DNA from: Vulcanimicrobiota bacterium
Lineage (GTDB): Bacteria; Vulcanimicrobiota; Vulcanimicrobiia; Vulcanimicrobiales; Vulcanimicrobiaceae
Length of the DNA: 29,548 bases
Assembly: GCA_003155175.1 (NCBI GenBank)
Contig: PMFP01000039.1
Location: 30,051 to 59,598, forward strand
Reading direction: 5' to 3'
Every line of letters starts with the position of its first letter. The first letter of the stretch is position 1. The notes under the pieces were generated by a model. It saw only the letters and a program-made list of their open reading frames with translations. It was not told the DNA's origin and ran no database searches. Shown in pieces: positions 7,268 through 16,071 of the stretch. Both the position numbers and the translations under genes were made by a program.

Positions 7268-8087
7268 AACCGAAGACGTCCTGCACGCGCTCGACTTGGC
7301 GATGGCCGGGGATTGGCCGCGCGCGCGCGCGGCGATCCAGGACGCGGAAGGGCCCATCGCAGGACGCCTCGCGATTCTCTTGCGCGACATCGAGTGCGCC
7401 GAGGCCGCCTCCGAACGCAAGATCAAAGAGTTCCGGCACGAGATCGGCAACGCCCTCTCGATCGCGCAGGCCAACATCGAGGGACTGATCGACGGCGCGC
7501 TCGAGGCCACGCCGGCGCGCTACGCGGGCATCTACGAGGCGTTGCGCGACGCCGATTATCTGCTCGACGATTTGCGACGGGCGCCTCGCGACCGCACGAA
7601 TTCGACGATCGTGATCGATACGTTCGACATCTGCGGCCTGCTGAAGGCACAGTGCGCGGCGATCCAAGGGCTGGCCGAGGCCAAGGACGTCCGCATTCTC
7701 TACGACCCGTGCGGACGTCCGCACGACGACTGCTCGCATTTTCGGGGCGACGCGACGCGCGTCGATCAGGTCTTGCGAAACGTGCTGATCAACGCCGTGA
7801 GGTACACGCCGCCCGGCGGTTTGGTGGACATCTCGTGCCGGCACAAGGATGCCGAGCTGTCTATCTCCGTGCGAGACTCGGGGCCGGGAATCGCGCCCGG
7901 CGATCTGCCGCACATCTTCGAAGAGGGATTCCGCTCCAACTCCGCGCCCGCGGCCGGCAGCGGGCTCGGCTTGAACGTGGTCGAGACGTTGCTCAAAGCG
8001 CTCGGCGGCAACGCGCGGGTCGCCAACCGCGACGGTGCGGGCGCGACCTTCATCGTCAGTCTCCCCGCGACGCCATTGCCGGTCTGA
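7260..8087 (+). CDS. Soluble, cysteine-rich sensor histidine kinase
   Basis: This is the partner kinase of the preceding regulator (275 aa). No transmembrane segment or recognisable PAS/GAF domain is visible, so it is cytoplasmic. The H-box is FRHEIGNAL with phospho-acceptor His60, the N-box is NVLINAVRYTP (Asn178), followed by DSGPGI (Asp206) and GSGLGLNVV. The first ~55 residues hold a short helical segment that could be the sensor or dimer partner. Six cysteines occur (46, 125, 132, 151, 158, 193), including C-x6-C pairs at 125/132 and 151/158 between the H-box and N-box, which could suit redox or metal sensing; that is inference. The stop TGA shares its A with the putative ACG start of the next gene. 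Confidence 0.9.
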   Translation: MAETEDVLHALDLAMAGDWPRARAAIQDAEGPIAGRLAILLRDIECAEAASERKIKEFRHEIGNALSIAQANIEGLIDGALEATPARYAGIYEALRDADYLLDDLRRAPRDRTNSTIVIDTFDICGLLKAQCAAIQGLAEAKDVRILYDPCGRPHDDCSHFRGDATRVDQVLRNVLINAVRYTPPGGLVDISCRHKDAELSISVRDSGPGIAPGDLPHIFEEGFRSNSAPAAGSGLGLNVVETLLKALGGNARVANRDGAGATFIVSLPATPLPV

Positions 8088-9343
8088 CGCGTCTCGCCCA
8101 CTGGGCGCGAACGCTCGGCCCCGGCCTCGTCACCGGCGCTTCCGACGACGACCCCTCCGGCATCGCAACCTACTCGATCGCCGGCGCGACGACCGGCTAT
8201 TCGATGTTGTGGACGGCGATCGTGACCGCTCCGATGATGGCGGTCCTCATGGGCATGTGCGCGCGCGTCGGGTTGATTACGGGCGAAGGGCTGATCGTCG
8301 GGCTCAAACGCATCTTCCCCGCTTGGAGCGTCTTCGCGCTGATCGCGCTGCTCGTCGCCGCGAACACGCTCAACATCGCCGCGGACTATTCGGGCATGGC
8401 CGCGGTGATGCAATTGATCGCGCCCGGTCCGCAGGCGCTCTGGCTGGTCGTCTTCGCGGCCGTCATGGTGTACGGCGAGATTTTCTTTTCGTACCGGACG
8501 TTTGCCGGCGTCGTAAAGTTCTTGTGCCTTTCGCTGCTGGCATACGTGGCGACGGCGTTCATCGTTCATCCGCCGTGGCTCCACGTGCTGTTCTCGGCGT
8601 TCGTGCCGGCGTTCCGCTGGGATGCGACCTGGCTCATGACGCTGCTCGGCGTCTTGGGCACGACCATCACGCCGTATCTCTTTATCTGGCAGGCGTCCAT
8701 GTACGTCGAGGAAGACCTTGAAGACAAAGGCTCTCCCAGACCTTCGGCCCGTCGCGTGAAGGCCGACGTCGCCGACGTTCACGCCGACGTCAATACGGGC
8801 ATGATCTATTCCAACGCGATGACGTTTTTCATCATCGTGACGACGGCCGCGACGCTGGGGACGCACCACGTCGCGATCGCGACCGCTGCCGACGCCGCGG
8901 CCGCTCTCGAACCGCTTGCCGGCCACTACGCCTCGCTTCTCTTCACGCTGGGCGTCGTGGGAACGGGACTGCTCGCCATTCCGGTCATGGCGGGCGCCTC
9001 GGCGTACGCCCTTGCCGACTTCTACGGGTCGGCAGGCTCCTTAGCAAAAAGGCCGCGCCAGGCGCCGCTGTTCTACGCGGTCATCGCGGTCGGGTTGATC
9101 TTGGGCGTTGCGATGTCGCTCGTGCACCTCGATGCGATCAAATTGCTGTACTACTCGGCGGTCTTCAACGGGATCGCCGTCGTGCCGTTGATCTACTTCG
9201 TGATCCGGCTCGCGTGCTCGAAGAAAATCCTGGGAGCGTGGGTCGCCTCGACCGCGGCGCGTACGGTGGCGTGGATGGCGTTCGCGCTGATGCTGCTCTC
9301 CGCGCTCGCGCTGCCGCTATCGTGGTTCTCGGCCGCGCGTTGA
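8087..9343 (+). CDS. NRAMP-like divalent metal cation transporter, apparent ACG start
   Basis: This is an inner-membrane transporter of the NRAMP/LeuT-fold group (418 aa, about 11 hydrophobic helices). Helix 1 has TGASDDDPSGIATYS, the family's metal-site region. Helix 6 reads TPYLFIWQAS rather than the canonical MPH-type motif, so the selectivity Met is absent and the substrate need not be Mn or Fe. No ATG, GTG or TTG occurs in frame between the upstream coding overlap and Met at about 8204, which would remove helix 1. The best-placed initiator is ACG at 8087, forming a TGACG overlap with the kinase stop; CTG at 8084 and ATT at 8075 are alternatives. It is the last gene of the rightward operon. 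Confidence 0.88.
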   Translation, partial: TRLAHWARTLGPGLVTGASDDDPSGIATYSIAGATTGYSMLWTAIVTAPMMAVLMGMCARVGLITGEGLIVGLKRIFPAWSVFALIALLVAANTLNIAADYSGMAAVMQLIAPGPQALWLVVFAAVMVYGEIFFSYRTFAGVVKFLCLSLLAYVATAFIVHPPWLHVLFSAFVPAFRWDATWLMTLLGVLGTTITPYLFIWQASMYVEEDLEDKGSPRPSARRVKADVADVHADVNTGMIYSNAMTFFIIVTTAATLGTHHVAIATAADAAAALEPLAGHYASLLFTLGVVGTGLLAIPVMAGASAYALADFYGSAGSLAKRPRQAPLFYAVIAVGLILGVAMSLVHLDAIKLLYYSAVFNGIAVVPLIYFVIRLACSKKILGAWVASTAARTVAWMAFALMLLSALALPLSWFSAAR

Positions 9344-9356
9344 CGCCGGTCGTGCG

Positions 9357-10508
9357 TTAGGCCGCGGCGGCTCCGACCGGACCGCCGAACACCATAGTGC
9401 CGCCGACCATCGTTCCGATGATGTCGAACGTTTCGTTCCAAATCGAGAGGTCGGCGCGAAAACCGCTCGCGACGCGTCCCATGTCGCGGTCGTGGTTGAT
9501 GAGCTTTGCCGGGGCGTACGTTGCGGCAACGATCGCCTGCGCGAACGACACGTTCGCGAACGACATGTAGTTGCGTACGGCTTGGTCGATGCGCAGCGCG
9601 CTTCCGGCGATCGTGCCGTCTTGCGACCGCATCACGCCGCCCTTAACGTGATATCCTTCGTCGGCGGGCGGCATGAGGTCGGTGGCGAGCACGATGCGCT
9701 CCCCGAGCGTGCGATAGAGCAAGTCCACCATCGGCGGCGAGACGTGATGACCGTCGCAGATCAGTTGCACGAACGTACGGCGGTCTTGAATGAACGCCGC
9801 CAGTAGCGACGGGTCGCGATGGTCGAGTGGGGGCATCGCGTTGAACGCGTGGGTCAGCGAGCGAAAACCTAGGCCGATCGCCAGCATGCCCTCGCGGTAG
9901 CGCGCCGAGGTGTGTCCCGCCGAGCATGTTACGCCGTGATCCAGAAAGACGCGCGTGGCGTCTGCGACGCCCTCGACTTCGGGCGCCATCGTTACCATGA
10001 GGCAGGCGCCCCGGCTCGCGTCGATCATCTCTTTGGCCCGCTCCGGCGTCGCGTGCATCAGCCATTCGGCGCGGTGCACGCGACGAAATTTCGGATTGAG
10101 GAACGGCCCCTCGAAGTGAATGCCGAGGCAGCGCGCGCCCAGCGGGCCGGTCTCTTCGAGATCGTGCGCCGCTTCGACGATGTCCGACGCCGCATGCAGC
10201 ATGGATTCGTACGGCGCGGTCATCACCGATGCGACGAATCCGGTCCCGCCCATCTTCGCGTAGTCTTGCGCGGCGGGCGCGACGGCGTTGCCGTGATCCC
10301 GATTGAACAGAAACTCGCCGACCCCGTTGGTGTGCACGTCGATGAGGCCCGGGGCGATCGTGCTGCCCGGCGGCAACGGGTAGTCGGTAGGTCCACCAGC
10401 CGGGAGCACGCCCTCGATTCGGCCGTCAACCACGGTCAGACGCCCGTACGTTGAGGTCGCATCGCCGACGGCGATGAAGGCGGGGCCTAGCGTAAATCGG
10501 TCGGTCGT
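9357..10508 (-). CDS. nagA: N-acetylglucosamine-6-phosphate deacetylase-like amidohydrolase, apparent ACG start
   Basis: This is a TIM-barrel amidohydrolase of the NagA family, expected to deacetylate GlcNAc-6-phosphate in amino-sugar or cell-wall recycling. Motifs visible are APGLIDVHTNG, HFEGPFLN (metal Glu), SAGHTS (His), LTHAFNAMPPLDHR (His) and LATDLMPP (catalytic Asp). The first in-frame canonical start (GTG 10433) lies inside the family's N-terminal beta-sandwich. Upstream in frame, the sequence reads TDRFTLGPAFIAVGDATSTY after an ACG at 10508, which gives 383 aa, the normal length. No nagB or PTS gene is nearby, so the substrate is inferred from family only. Confidence 0.85.
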   Translation of the reverse strand, partial: TTDRFTLGPAFIAVGDATSTYGRLTVVDGRIEGVLPAGGPTDYPLPPGSTIAPGLIDVHTNGVGEFLFNRDHGNAVAPAAQDYAKMGGTGFVASVMTAPYESMLHAASDIVEAAHDLEETGPLGARCLGIHFEGPFLNPKFRRVHRAEWLMHATPERAKEMIDASRGACLMVTMAPEVEGVADATRVFLDHGVTCSAGHTSARYREGMLAIGLGFRSLTHAFNAMPPLDHRDPSLLAAFIQDRRTFVQLICDGHHVSPPMVDLLYRTLGERIVLATDLMPPADEGYHVKGGVMRSQDGTIAGSALRIDQAVRNYMSFANVSFAQAIVAATYAPAKLINHDRDMGRVASGFRADLSIWNETFDIIGTMVGGTMVFGGPVGAAAA

Positions 10509-10513
10509 AGGAG

Positions 10514-10519
10514 CCTCCT
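10514..10519 (-). promoter_or_regulatory. Consensus ribosome binding site AGGAGG for the deacetylase
   Basis: On the minus strand a perfect AGGAGG sits 5 nt before the ACG at 10508-10506, in the 48-nt gap after the dynamin-like gene. It supports initiation at that ACG rather than at the GTG 75 nt further downstream. Confidence 0.7.
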
Positions 10520-10556
10520 GCGCGCAGCGCCGCTCGTCCTTTCGACGGGTCCCACG

Positions 10557-13274
10557 CTAGCGCCCCTTGCCGAAGAGCCGGACGAGGAGACCGGGTTTTC
10601 CGGCATCGGGCGGACCTTGGGAAGCCGAGACCGGCGCCCGCTCCTTGGCCGAGCGCGCGAGCCGGTCCAAGCGCGCCATGTGAGTCTCCGCGTGCGCTTC
10701 GAGGGTGGATCGGAGCGCGTCCATTTCGTTCCAGCCGGCGGGTGCGCGTCGCTGCGCGAGCGCTTGCGCGTACTCGTGCGCCGAGACCGTGAAGATCCGC
10801 GCGGCGCCGAGGTTGCGCTCTTTGAGGTAGCTCGCGGCGAGTTCCACGACGCGCCGGCGCTCGCCGGCCGTTTCGTTGTCGGCAATCGTGTGCGCGAAGA
10901 GCATTGGCCTTCCGAACTCCGCGACGCGCCCGAAGACGCCGAGTTCTCGTTCGGAGAGCTGACGGGAGAACAGACACAGGACCTCGCTCGCGTGCGATGC
11001 GGCGACGACGTTGACGTCCTCGGCGGCCGGGTCGCCGGAATCGAACGCCGGAACGTGCACGAGAACGAGCTCGCGCGGAAGCGACCACGGAACCAACGCG
11101 AGGACCGGCGTGCCGGCCGCGGCTGCCGCAAGCGACGCGAATGGGATTTCGTTCCAAAGGCCTTCGTCGTTGAGCGCGAATGCCTGCTCGCGATCGCCGT
11201 ACCGCACGTGAATGGGAAAGCGCGCGCTGCCCGCCGCGTCGTCGGAAAGCACGTTCTTGCCGGCGAACGCGTTGATGAGGCTGCTCTTGCCGCGCCGCAA
11301 CGCACCGAGGATCGCAACGCGCCAGCGCTCGGGCCGCAGGCCGCGATCGTAGGCGTGCGGATCGAACGCGGGCTCGGCGTGCGCCGCTCGTACGGCCGGC
11401 GAGCCGGGGTCGGCCGCCTCGATCTCCGGGGCGTGGCCCAAGAAGCCGGCGATCGCGTGCTCGACTCCTGCGAGGCCGCCGTTCAACGCTTCCTTCCGTG
11501 CCGACAGGCGCGCGACGGCGTCCCGGCGGTCGCCGGTTTCGTGCGCGCGAATGGCGCGCTCGATGCTGCCGGTCTCCGCGTCGCGTTTGGCGACCGCGGC
11601 TTGCGCCAGCTCCTCCGAAAGTGCGCCGTAGGGCTTCGCCAAGGCAGCTCCGATGCGACCGGTAAAGCGCGCGACCTCCGCACGCAGTTCGGGGAATATT
11701 TCCGCGCGCAAATCGGCGATCAGTTCGCGCTTCATGTACGCGTTCGCGGGCGGAGTCGAGAAGCGTAGCGCGATCTCGTGAACGAGCGCCGTTGCCAAGG
11801 TCCCGACCGCATCGAGCACGATCGCCGCCGCGATCGCATCGGCCACGTCGCCGCGCCACAAACTCGTGCCGGGCTCGGCGTCGAATGCGCTCGCCGCCGC
11901 TTCGGAAAGGTCGAAGCGAAACGGCGCGATCGATCGCGCGCGCTCGACCGCCGCGCTCAGGTCCGCGGCGGCTCCGCGCGCGGTGCCCGCCGCGAAGACG
12001 TGGACGACCGCGGCGACGACGCGGTCCACCAGCACGTGCAAGCGTGCCCGGTCGCGCAAGCGGGCGACGTCGGCCGTATCGAAGGCCTGGCTCAGCGCGC
12101 GCTCCAGATCTGCGGCGAGCGCCGCGGTTCGATCGTCGAGGAGCGCGCGCGTTTCGGACGCGCGGGCGGCGAGCGAGTTCCGCTCGGCTCGGGCGGCGAG
12201 ATCGACGGCGTCCAATTCGGGAACGACCTCGCCCCGGCGTTCGCGTAAGGCGTCCGCGGGCAGCGCGAGCATCTCGGCGTCGGCGTCGATGCGCGCGATT
12301 TCGTCCGCGACCGCAGAGCGCGTCGCCTCTCCGGCACGGCGCAGCCGCGCGCGCCCGGTGTGCCCGATGAGCGAAGCGTCGAGCGCGGCGAGGAACTGCT
12401 CGAAGCGGCTGGCTTCGACGAGCGCCGCATCCGCGTCGAGCGTACCTTCGGCGTACGCGCGCGCGGACAGCGCGTAGACGTACGTACCCGGCGCGTGTAC
12501 CGCCGCCAGGCGCGCGATCCGGTCGTGGGCGTGCTCCCAAGCCGCGCGCCCGTCGGTTTGTCTCTGCTGCAAGAGATCGATCTTGGTCTGCACGACGAAG
12601 ATCGAGTCGACGTGCCCTCGGACGATTTCCAAAAACGCCGCGTCGCCTTCTGCGAACGGTTGCTGCGAATCGATGAGGTAGAGCACCGCGTCCGCCGACG
12701 GCAAGAAGTGCAGCGTAGCTCGCCGGTGCGCGGGATTGATCGAGGCTAGGCCCGGCGTATCGGCGAGCACGAAGCCGCGCTCGAGAAAAGGAGAGCTGGT
12801 TTCGACGACGACGCGAGCCGGTGCGTCGCGCTCGTCCTTGACGGCGTCGTGGATCTTGCCCGCGTCGCCGGCGCCGACGGCGATGAAGCGATTGAGCGCG
12901 TCCAGCGGGATTCGCTCGGTGCGTCCCGATTCGTACACCGCGGTTGCGGTCTCCACGGCGCCGTAGTCGATTTCGGTGATCGTTGCGGTGGACGGGTTGA
13001 TGTCCACCGCTAAGAGACCGGCGATCCGCCGGCCGGCCGGCGTCTCTTCGTAACGGAAGCGCCCGAGCAGGGCATTGAGCAGAAACGACTTCCCCGTCGA
13101 GAACTCGCCGACGACGGCGAGCACGAACTTGCCGCGCTCGAGCCGCAGCCGAGCCGCGCGAAGAGCCGCGCCGCCGCGCTCTCCGACCGCGTCCTCGAGG
13201 GCCAGCATGCGCGCGACGACGTCGTTGCGCGTCGCCTCGTACCGGCGCATCGCGCCGGCGTCAACCCTGCTCAA
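10557..13274 (-). CDS. Tandem dynamin-like GTPase (bacterial dynamin-like protein)
   Basis: This 905-aa protein has two dynamin-type G domains in one chain. The first is complete: P-loop GEFSTGKS (residues 56-63), G2 Thr97 in NPSTATIT, G3 DTPG (172-175) and G4 TKID (230-233). A long helical stalk follows, with a hydrophobic stretch near residues 480-510 that may contact membrane. The second P-loop LGALRRGKSS lies near residue 655, but its G3 (HVPAFDSGD) and G4 positions (AHTIADNE) are degenerate, so it may bind rather than hydrolyse nucleotide. Bacterial dynamin-like proteins remodel or protect membranes. The start is TTG 13274; ATG 13250 is an alternative. It follows the mutase gene by 19 nt. 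Confidence 0.88.
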   Translation of the reverse strand: MSRVDAGAMRRYEATRNDVVARMLALEDAVGERGGAALRAARLRLERGKFVLAVVGEFSTGKSFLLNALLGRFRYEETPAGRRIAGLLAVDINPSTATITEIDYGAVETATAVYESGRTERIPLDALNRFIAVGAGDAGKIHDAVKDERDAPARVVVETSSPFLERGFVLADTPGLASINPAHRRATLHFLPSADAVLYLIDSQQPFAEGDAAFLEIVRGHVDSIFVVQTKIDLLQQRQTDGRAAWEHAHDRIARLAAVHAPGTYVYALSARAYAEGTLDADAALVEASRFEQFLAALDASLIGHTGRARLRRAGEATRSAVADEIARIDADAEMLALPADALRERRGEVVPELDAVDLAARAERNSLAARASETRALLDDRTAALAADLERALSQAFDTADVARLRDRARLHVLVDRVVAAVVHVFAAGTARGAAADLSAAVERARSIAPFRFDLSEAAASAFDAEPGTSLWRGDVADAIAAAIVLDAVGTLATALVHEIALRFSTPPANAYMKRELIADLRAEIFPELRAEVARFTGRIGAALAKPYGALSEELAQAAVAKRDAETGSIERAIRAHETGDRRDAVARLSARKEALNGGLAGVEHAIAGFLGHAPEIEAADPGSPAVRAAHAEPAFDPHAYDRGLRPERWRVAILGALRRGKSSLINAFAGKNVLSDDAAGSARFPIHVRYGDREQAFALNDEGLWNEIPFASLAAAAAGTPVLALVPWSLPRELVLVHVPAFDSGDPAAEDVNVVAASHASEVLCLFSRQLSERELGVFGRVAEFGRPMLFAHTIADNETAGERRRVVELAASYLKERNLGAARIFTVSAHEYAQALAQRRAPAGWNEMDALRSTLEAHAETHMARLDRLARSAKERAPVSASQGPPDAGKPGLLVRLFGKGR

Positions 13275-13293
13275 ATCGGGCGCGCCGTCGTTT

Positions 13294-14640
13294 CTACGTC
13301 CGGATGAGCGCGAGCGCGCGGTCGCGCTCGCGCTCCATGATCTCGCGCGAGTCGCCTTCGACGTTGAGCCGCAGCAGCGGTTCGGTGTTCGAAGGGCGGA
13401 CGTTCATCCACCAGTCCGGGTAGGAGATGGTGACGCCGTCTAGCCGGTCGATCTTGGCGCCGGCGTACGCGCGCTCGACGTCGGCCATCTTGGCGCGCGC
13501 GTCACGAACGGTCGCGTTGATCTCGCCGGAACGAAAGCGCGTGTCGATGGGCGCGATCACGCGGCTCACGGGTTCGTCCGCTTCGCTAAAAACTTCCAGG
13601 CACTGCATCAGGGCGATCATGCCCGAATCCGCGTACCAGTTATCCTTGAAGTAGAAATGGCCGCTGTGCTCGCCGCCGAACTGGATGTCGCGCTCGCGCA
13701 TCGTCGCCTTGATCATCGAATGCCCGACGCGCGAGCGAACCGGCTCGCCGCCGGCGCGCTCGATCAATTCGGGAAGGCTTCGGCTGCAGATCAGATTGTA
13801 GAGGATGCGCGCGCCGGGACGATGCTTGAGCGTGCTGAGCGCGACGAGCGCGGTGACGGTGCTGCCGTCGATCAGCTCGGCGTTCTCGTCCACCAGAAAC
13901 ATGCGGTCGGCGTCGCCGTCGAACGCCACGCCGAGATCGCAGTCGTGTTTCTTGACCGCGGCCTGCAGGTCGGCCATGTTCTCGGGCTCGATGGGACTCG
14001 CGGGATGGTTCGGAAAGTTGCCGTCCAGCTCGAAATACAGTGGGACGACCTCGCACGGCAAGTGCTTGAAAACGTGCGGTACCGTCGCGCCGGCCATGCC
14101 GTTGCCGGCGTCGATCGCGATCTTGAACGGTTTGATCTTGGTCCGATCCACGAACGAAAGGCAGTGCTCGCCGAAGTCGTCCAGGACGGATGCCTGCGAG
14201 ACCGTTCCCGGTTTCGCAGCCGCCGGCGGCAGGTCGCCGGCGGCGATGCGATCGCGAATTTCCGAAAGCCCCGTGTCCAGAGAGATCGCCTCGGCGAACG
14301 CGCGGGTCATCTTCATGCCGTTGTATCGCGCCGGGTTGTGGGAGGCGGTGATCATCACGCCTCCGTCAAAGCCGTATTTGCCGACGGCGAAATAGAGTGC
14401 GTCGGTGGAGACCAGCCCGACGTCGACGACGTCGGCTCCCGCCTCGCAGGCGCCCCGCGCGAATCCTTCAAAGAGACGTTCTCCCGACGGCCGCATGTCT
14501 CGACCGACGACCACACGTTTGGCCTGCAGGAGAGGCGCGAAGCAGCGCCCGACCCGGTACGCGAGATCCTCGTTGAGCTCTGACGGATAAATCCCGCGGA
14601 TGTCGTAGGACTTAAAGATTCCAAGATCGAGCGCTGGCAT
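13294..14640 (-). CDS. manB: Phosphomannomutase/phosphoglucomutase
   Basis: This alpha-D-phosphohexomutase (448 aa) interconverts hexose 1- and 6-phosphates for nucleotide-sugar and polysaccharide synthesis. It shows all four family motifs: FKSYDIRGIYP at the N-terminus, the phosphoserine loop TASHNP, the metal loop DGDADR, the sugar loop GEHSGH, and the phosphate-binding RPSNTEP near the C-terminus. The length is normal for the bacterial PMM/PGM group; the sequence alone does not separate mannose from glucose preference. It is the first gene of a leftward run with the dynamin-like protein and deacetylase, and is divergent from the phosphatase gene across 48 nt. Confidence 0.93.
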   Translation of the reverse strand: MPALDLGIFKSYDIRGIYPSELNEDLAYRVGRCFAPLLQAKRVVVGRDMRPSGERLFEGFARGACEAGADVVDVGLVSTDALYFAVGKYGFDGGVMITASHNPARYNGMKMTRAFAEAISLDTGLSEIRDRIAAGDLPPAAAKPGTVSQASVLDDFGEHCLSFVDRTKIKPFKIAIDAGNGMAGATVPHVFKHLPCEVVPLYFELDGNFPNHPASPIEPENMADLQAAVKKHDCDLGVAFDGDADRMFLVDENAELIDGSTVTALVALSTLKHRPGARILYNLICSRSLPELIERAGGEPVRSRVGHSMIKATMRERDIQFGGEHSGHFYFKDNWYADSGMIALMQCLEVFSEADEPVSRVIAPIDTRFRSGEINATVRDARAKMADVERAYAGAKIDRLDGVTISYPDWWMNVRPSNTEPLLRLNVEGDSREIMERERDRALALIRT

Positions 14641-14688
14641 GTCTGGAATCAGGTTCGGAGGCCCCGATGGCTGCCCCTACGGCGATAC
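14641..14688. promoter_or_regulatory. Short divergent intergenic region (mutase/phosphatase)
   Basis: These 48 nt separate two divergent start codons and so should carry overlapping promoters or 5' leaders. I see no convincing -35/-10 pair, inverted repeat or strong ribosome site. Confidence 0.3.
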
Positions 14689-16071
14689 GTGAATAACCGT
14701 CTGCCGCCCGCACGCATTACAGGCGTGCTGATTTTGACTGCGTTCTTGACGATCACGCTCGCGCTTGCCGTGCAGGGCGCGTACGTCACGCACCAGCGAA
14801 TCGCGGCCACGTTTCGCCATCAGGCCAACATCGAACGCGCGCAGCTCGCGCTCGAAAGCCTGCAACGCTTGCAGATCGACGAAGAAGATTCGCTCCGCGG
14901 TTACCGCACGACGGGCGACTCTTTTTACGTGGGCCAGTACCAGCACGCGGTCGATCAGTTTACCGTTACCGAGTCGGCGCTGCGCGAACGGCTCATGGCC
15001 GAGGGGTTGAAGCGCGACGAGGCGCTCTTGGAGCAATACAATCGTCTTCAATCGCAGTGGCGGACCGAGATCGCCCAGCCGCAGCTGACCGATCCGGGGA
15101 GCCAGAATCTGGCGCAGCTCGACAAGCGGACGAAAGTCTTTTCCGACTACGAGAACAGCGCGGTCGTCGAGCTCCGCGGCATGCTCGCCGATACCGACGA
15201 GGCGGGCGCCCGCAGCACGCAAGATCAGATCGACCGGATGCTGTACAGTCGCGCCATCTGGCTGCTCGTGTTCGGACTCTTGGCGATCCTGTTCAACGCC
15301 TACCGTTCGCAGCTCAACTGGCAGCTCGAGGAGGAACGTACGACGACGCGGATCCTGCAGCGCGCGTTCCGCAGCGAACACGCGCCGCTCCCGAACACCG
15401 TCATCGGCACCGCGTATCTTTCGGCCAGCAGCCATATGGCGGTCGGCGGCGACTTTTACGACGTCTTTCGGCTCTCCGACACGCGCGCGCTCGTGCTGAT
15501 CGCCGACGTCAGCGGAAAAGGCATCGATGCGGCCGTCCTGACGGCGTTCATCAAGTTCACGATCCGGGCGATCGCCCTTCGGACGCAAGACCCCTCCGAG
15601 ATCCTCAGTCAGTTCAACGAAGCGTTCAAGCACGAGGTCGACAACCCGAGCCTCTTCGTCTCGATGTTCGTCGGCGTCTTGAACACCGACGTCGGGAACA
15701 TGGTCTACGCGAGCGCCGGTCACGATACGGCGTTCGTGCGGCGGCCGCTGCACGTGGACCAGCTCGAGGTGACGGGCCCGGTTCTCGGCGTCATGGACGC
15801 GCCCTTCGGCAACCGTACCGTCGAACTGCACGAGGGCGACGTGATCGTGCTGGCCACCGACGGCCTGACGGAGTCGCGCGACTCGCACGGCGACTTGTTG
15901 ACGGACTCGGGCGCGCTGCGGCTGATTCTCGAAAGTTCGCCCGAACCGCAGCGCTTGGCCGACGAACTGGTCGCGCGCGTCCGAAAGTTCGCGCGCAACA
16001 AAGCGCTCGACGATCTGGCGGTGCTGGTGATTCGCATGTATCCGCCCAAGGCGACCGATGCGCCCCGGTAG
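14689..16071 (+). CDS. Membrane-anchored SpoIIE/RsbU-type PP2C serine phosphatase
   Basis: This is a 460-aa protein with TM1 at about residues 10-31, a helical extracytoplasmic segment of about 150 residues resembling a CHASE3 sensor, TM2 at about 187-206 (AIWLLVFGLLAILFNAY), and a cytoplasmic PP2C-like domain. The phosphatase metal-site motifs are VGGDFYDVF, DVSGKG, ASAGHD, ATDGLTE and KALDDLAV. Such enzymes dephosphorylate anti-anti-sigma factors in partner-switching stress responses. No STAS or anti-sigma gene is in the window, so the target is unknown. The GTG at 14689 is the only start upstream of TM1. Its end overlaps the next gene by 14 nt. Confidence 0.9.
   Translation: MNNRLPPARITGVLILTAFLTITLALAVQGAYVTHQRIAATFRHQANIERAQLALESLQRLQIDEEDSLRGYRTTGDSFYVGQYQHAVDQFTVTESALRERLMAEGLKRDEALLEQYNRLQSQWRTEIAQPQLTDPGSQNLAQLDKRTKVFSDYENSAVVELRGMLADTDEAGARSTQDQIDRMLYSRAIWLLVFGLLAILFNAYRSQLNWQLEEERTTTRILQRAFRSEHAPLPNTVIGTAYLSASSHMAVGGDFYDVFRLSDTRALVLIADVSGKGIDAAVLTAFIKFTIRAIALRTQDPSEILSQFNEAFKHEVDNPSLFVSMFVGVLNTDVGNMVYASAGHDTAFVRRPLHVDQLEVTGPVLGVMDAPFGNRTVELHEGDVIVLATDGLTESRDSHGDLLTDSGALRLILESSPEPQRLADELVARVRKFARNKALDDLAVLVIRMYPPKATDAPR

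Noticed and set aside
7313..8086. Extension of the NRAMP-like frame upstream across the kinase gene
   Set aside because: The translation is low-complexity and Arg-rich, and the same bases encode all kinase motifs in another frame.
10426..12540. Long minus-strand open frame (704 codons) inside the dynamin-like gene
   Set aside because: Extremely Arg-rich with no domain; a frame shadow typical of high-GC DNA.
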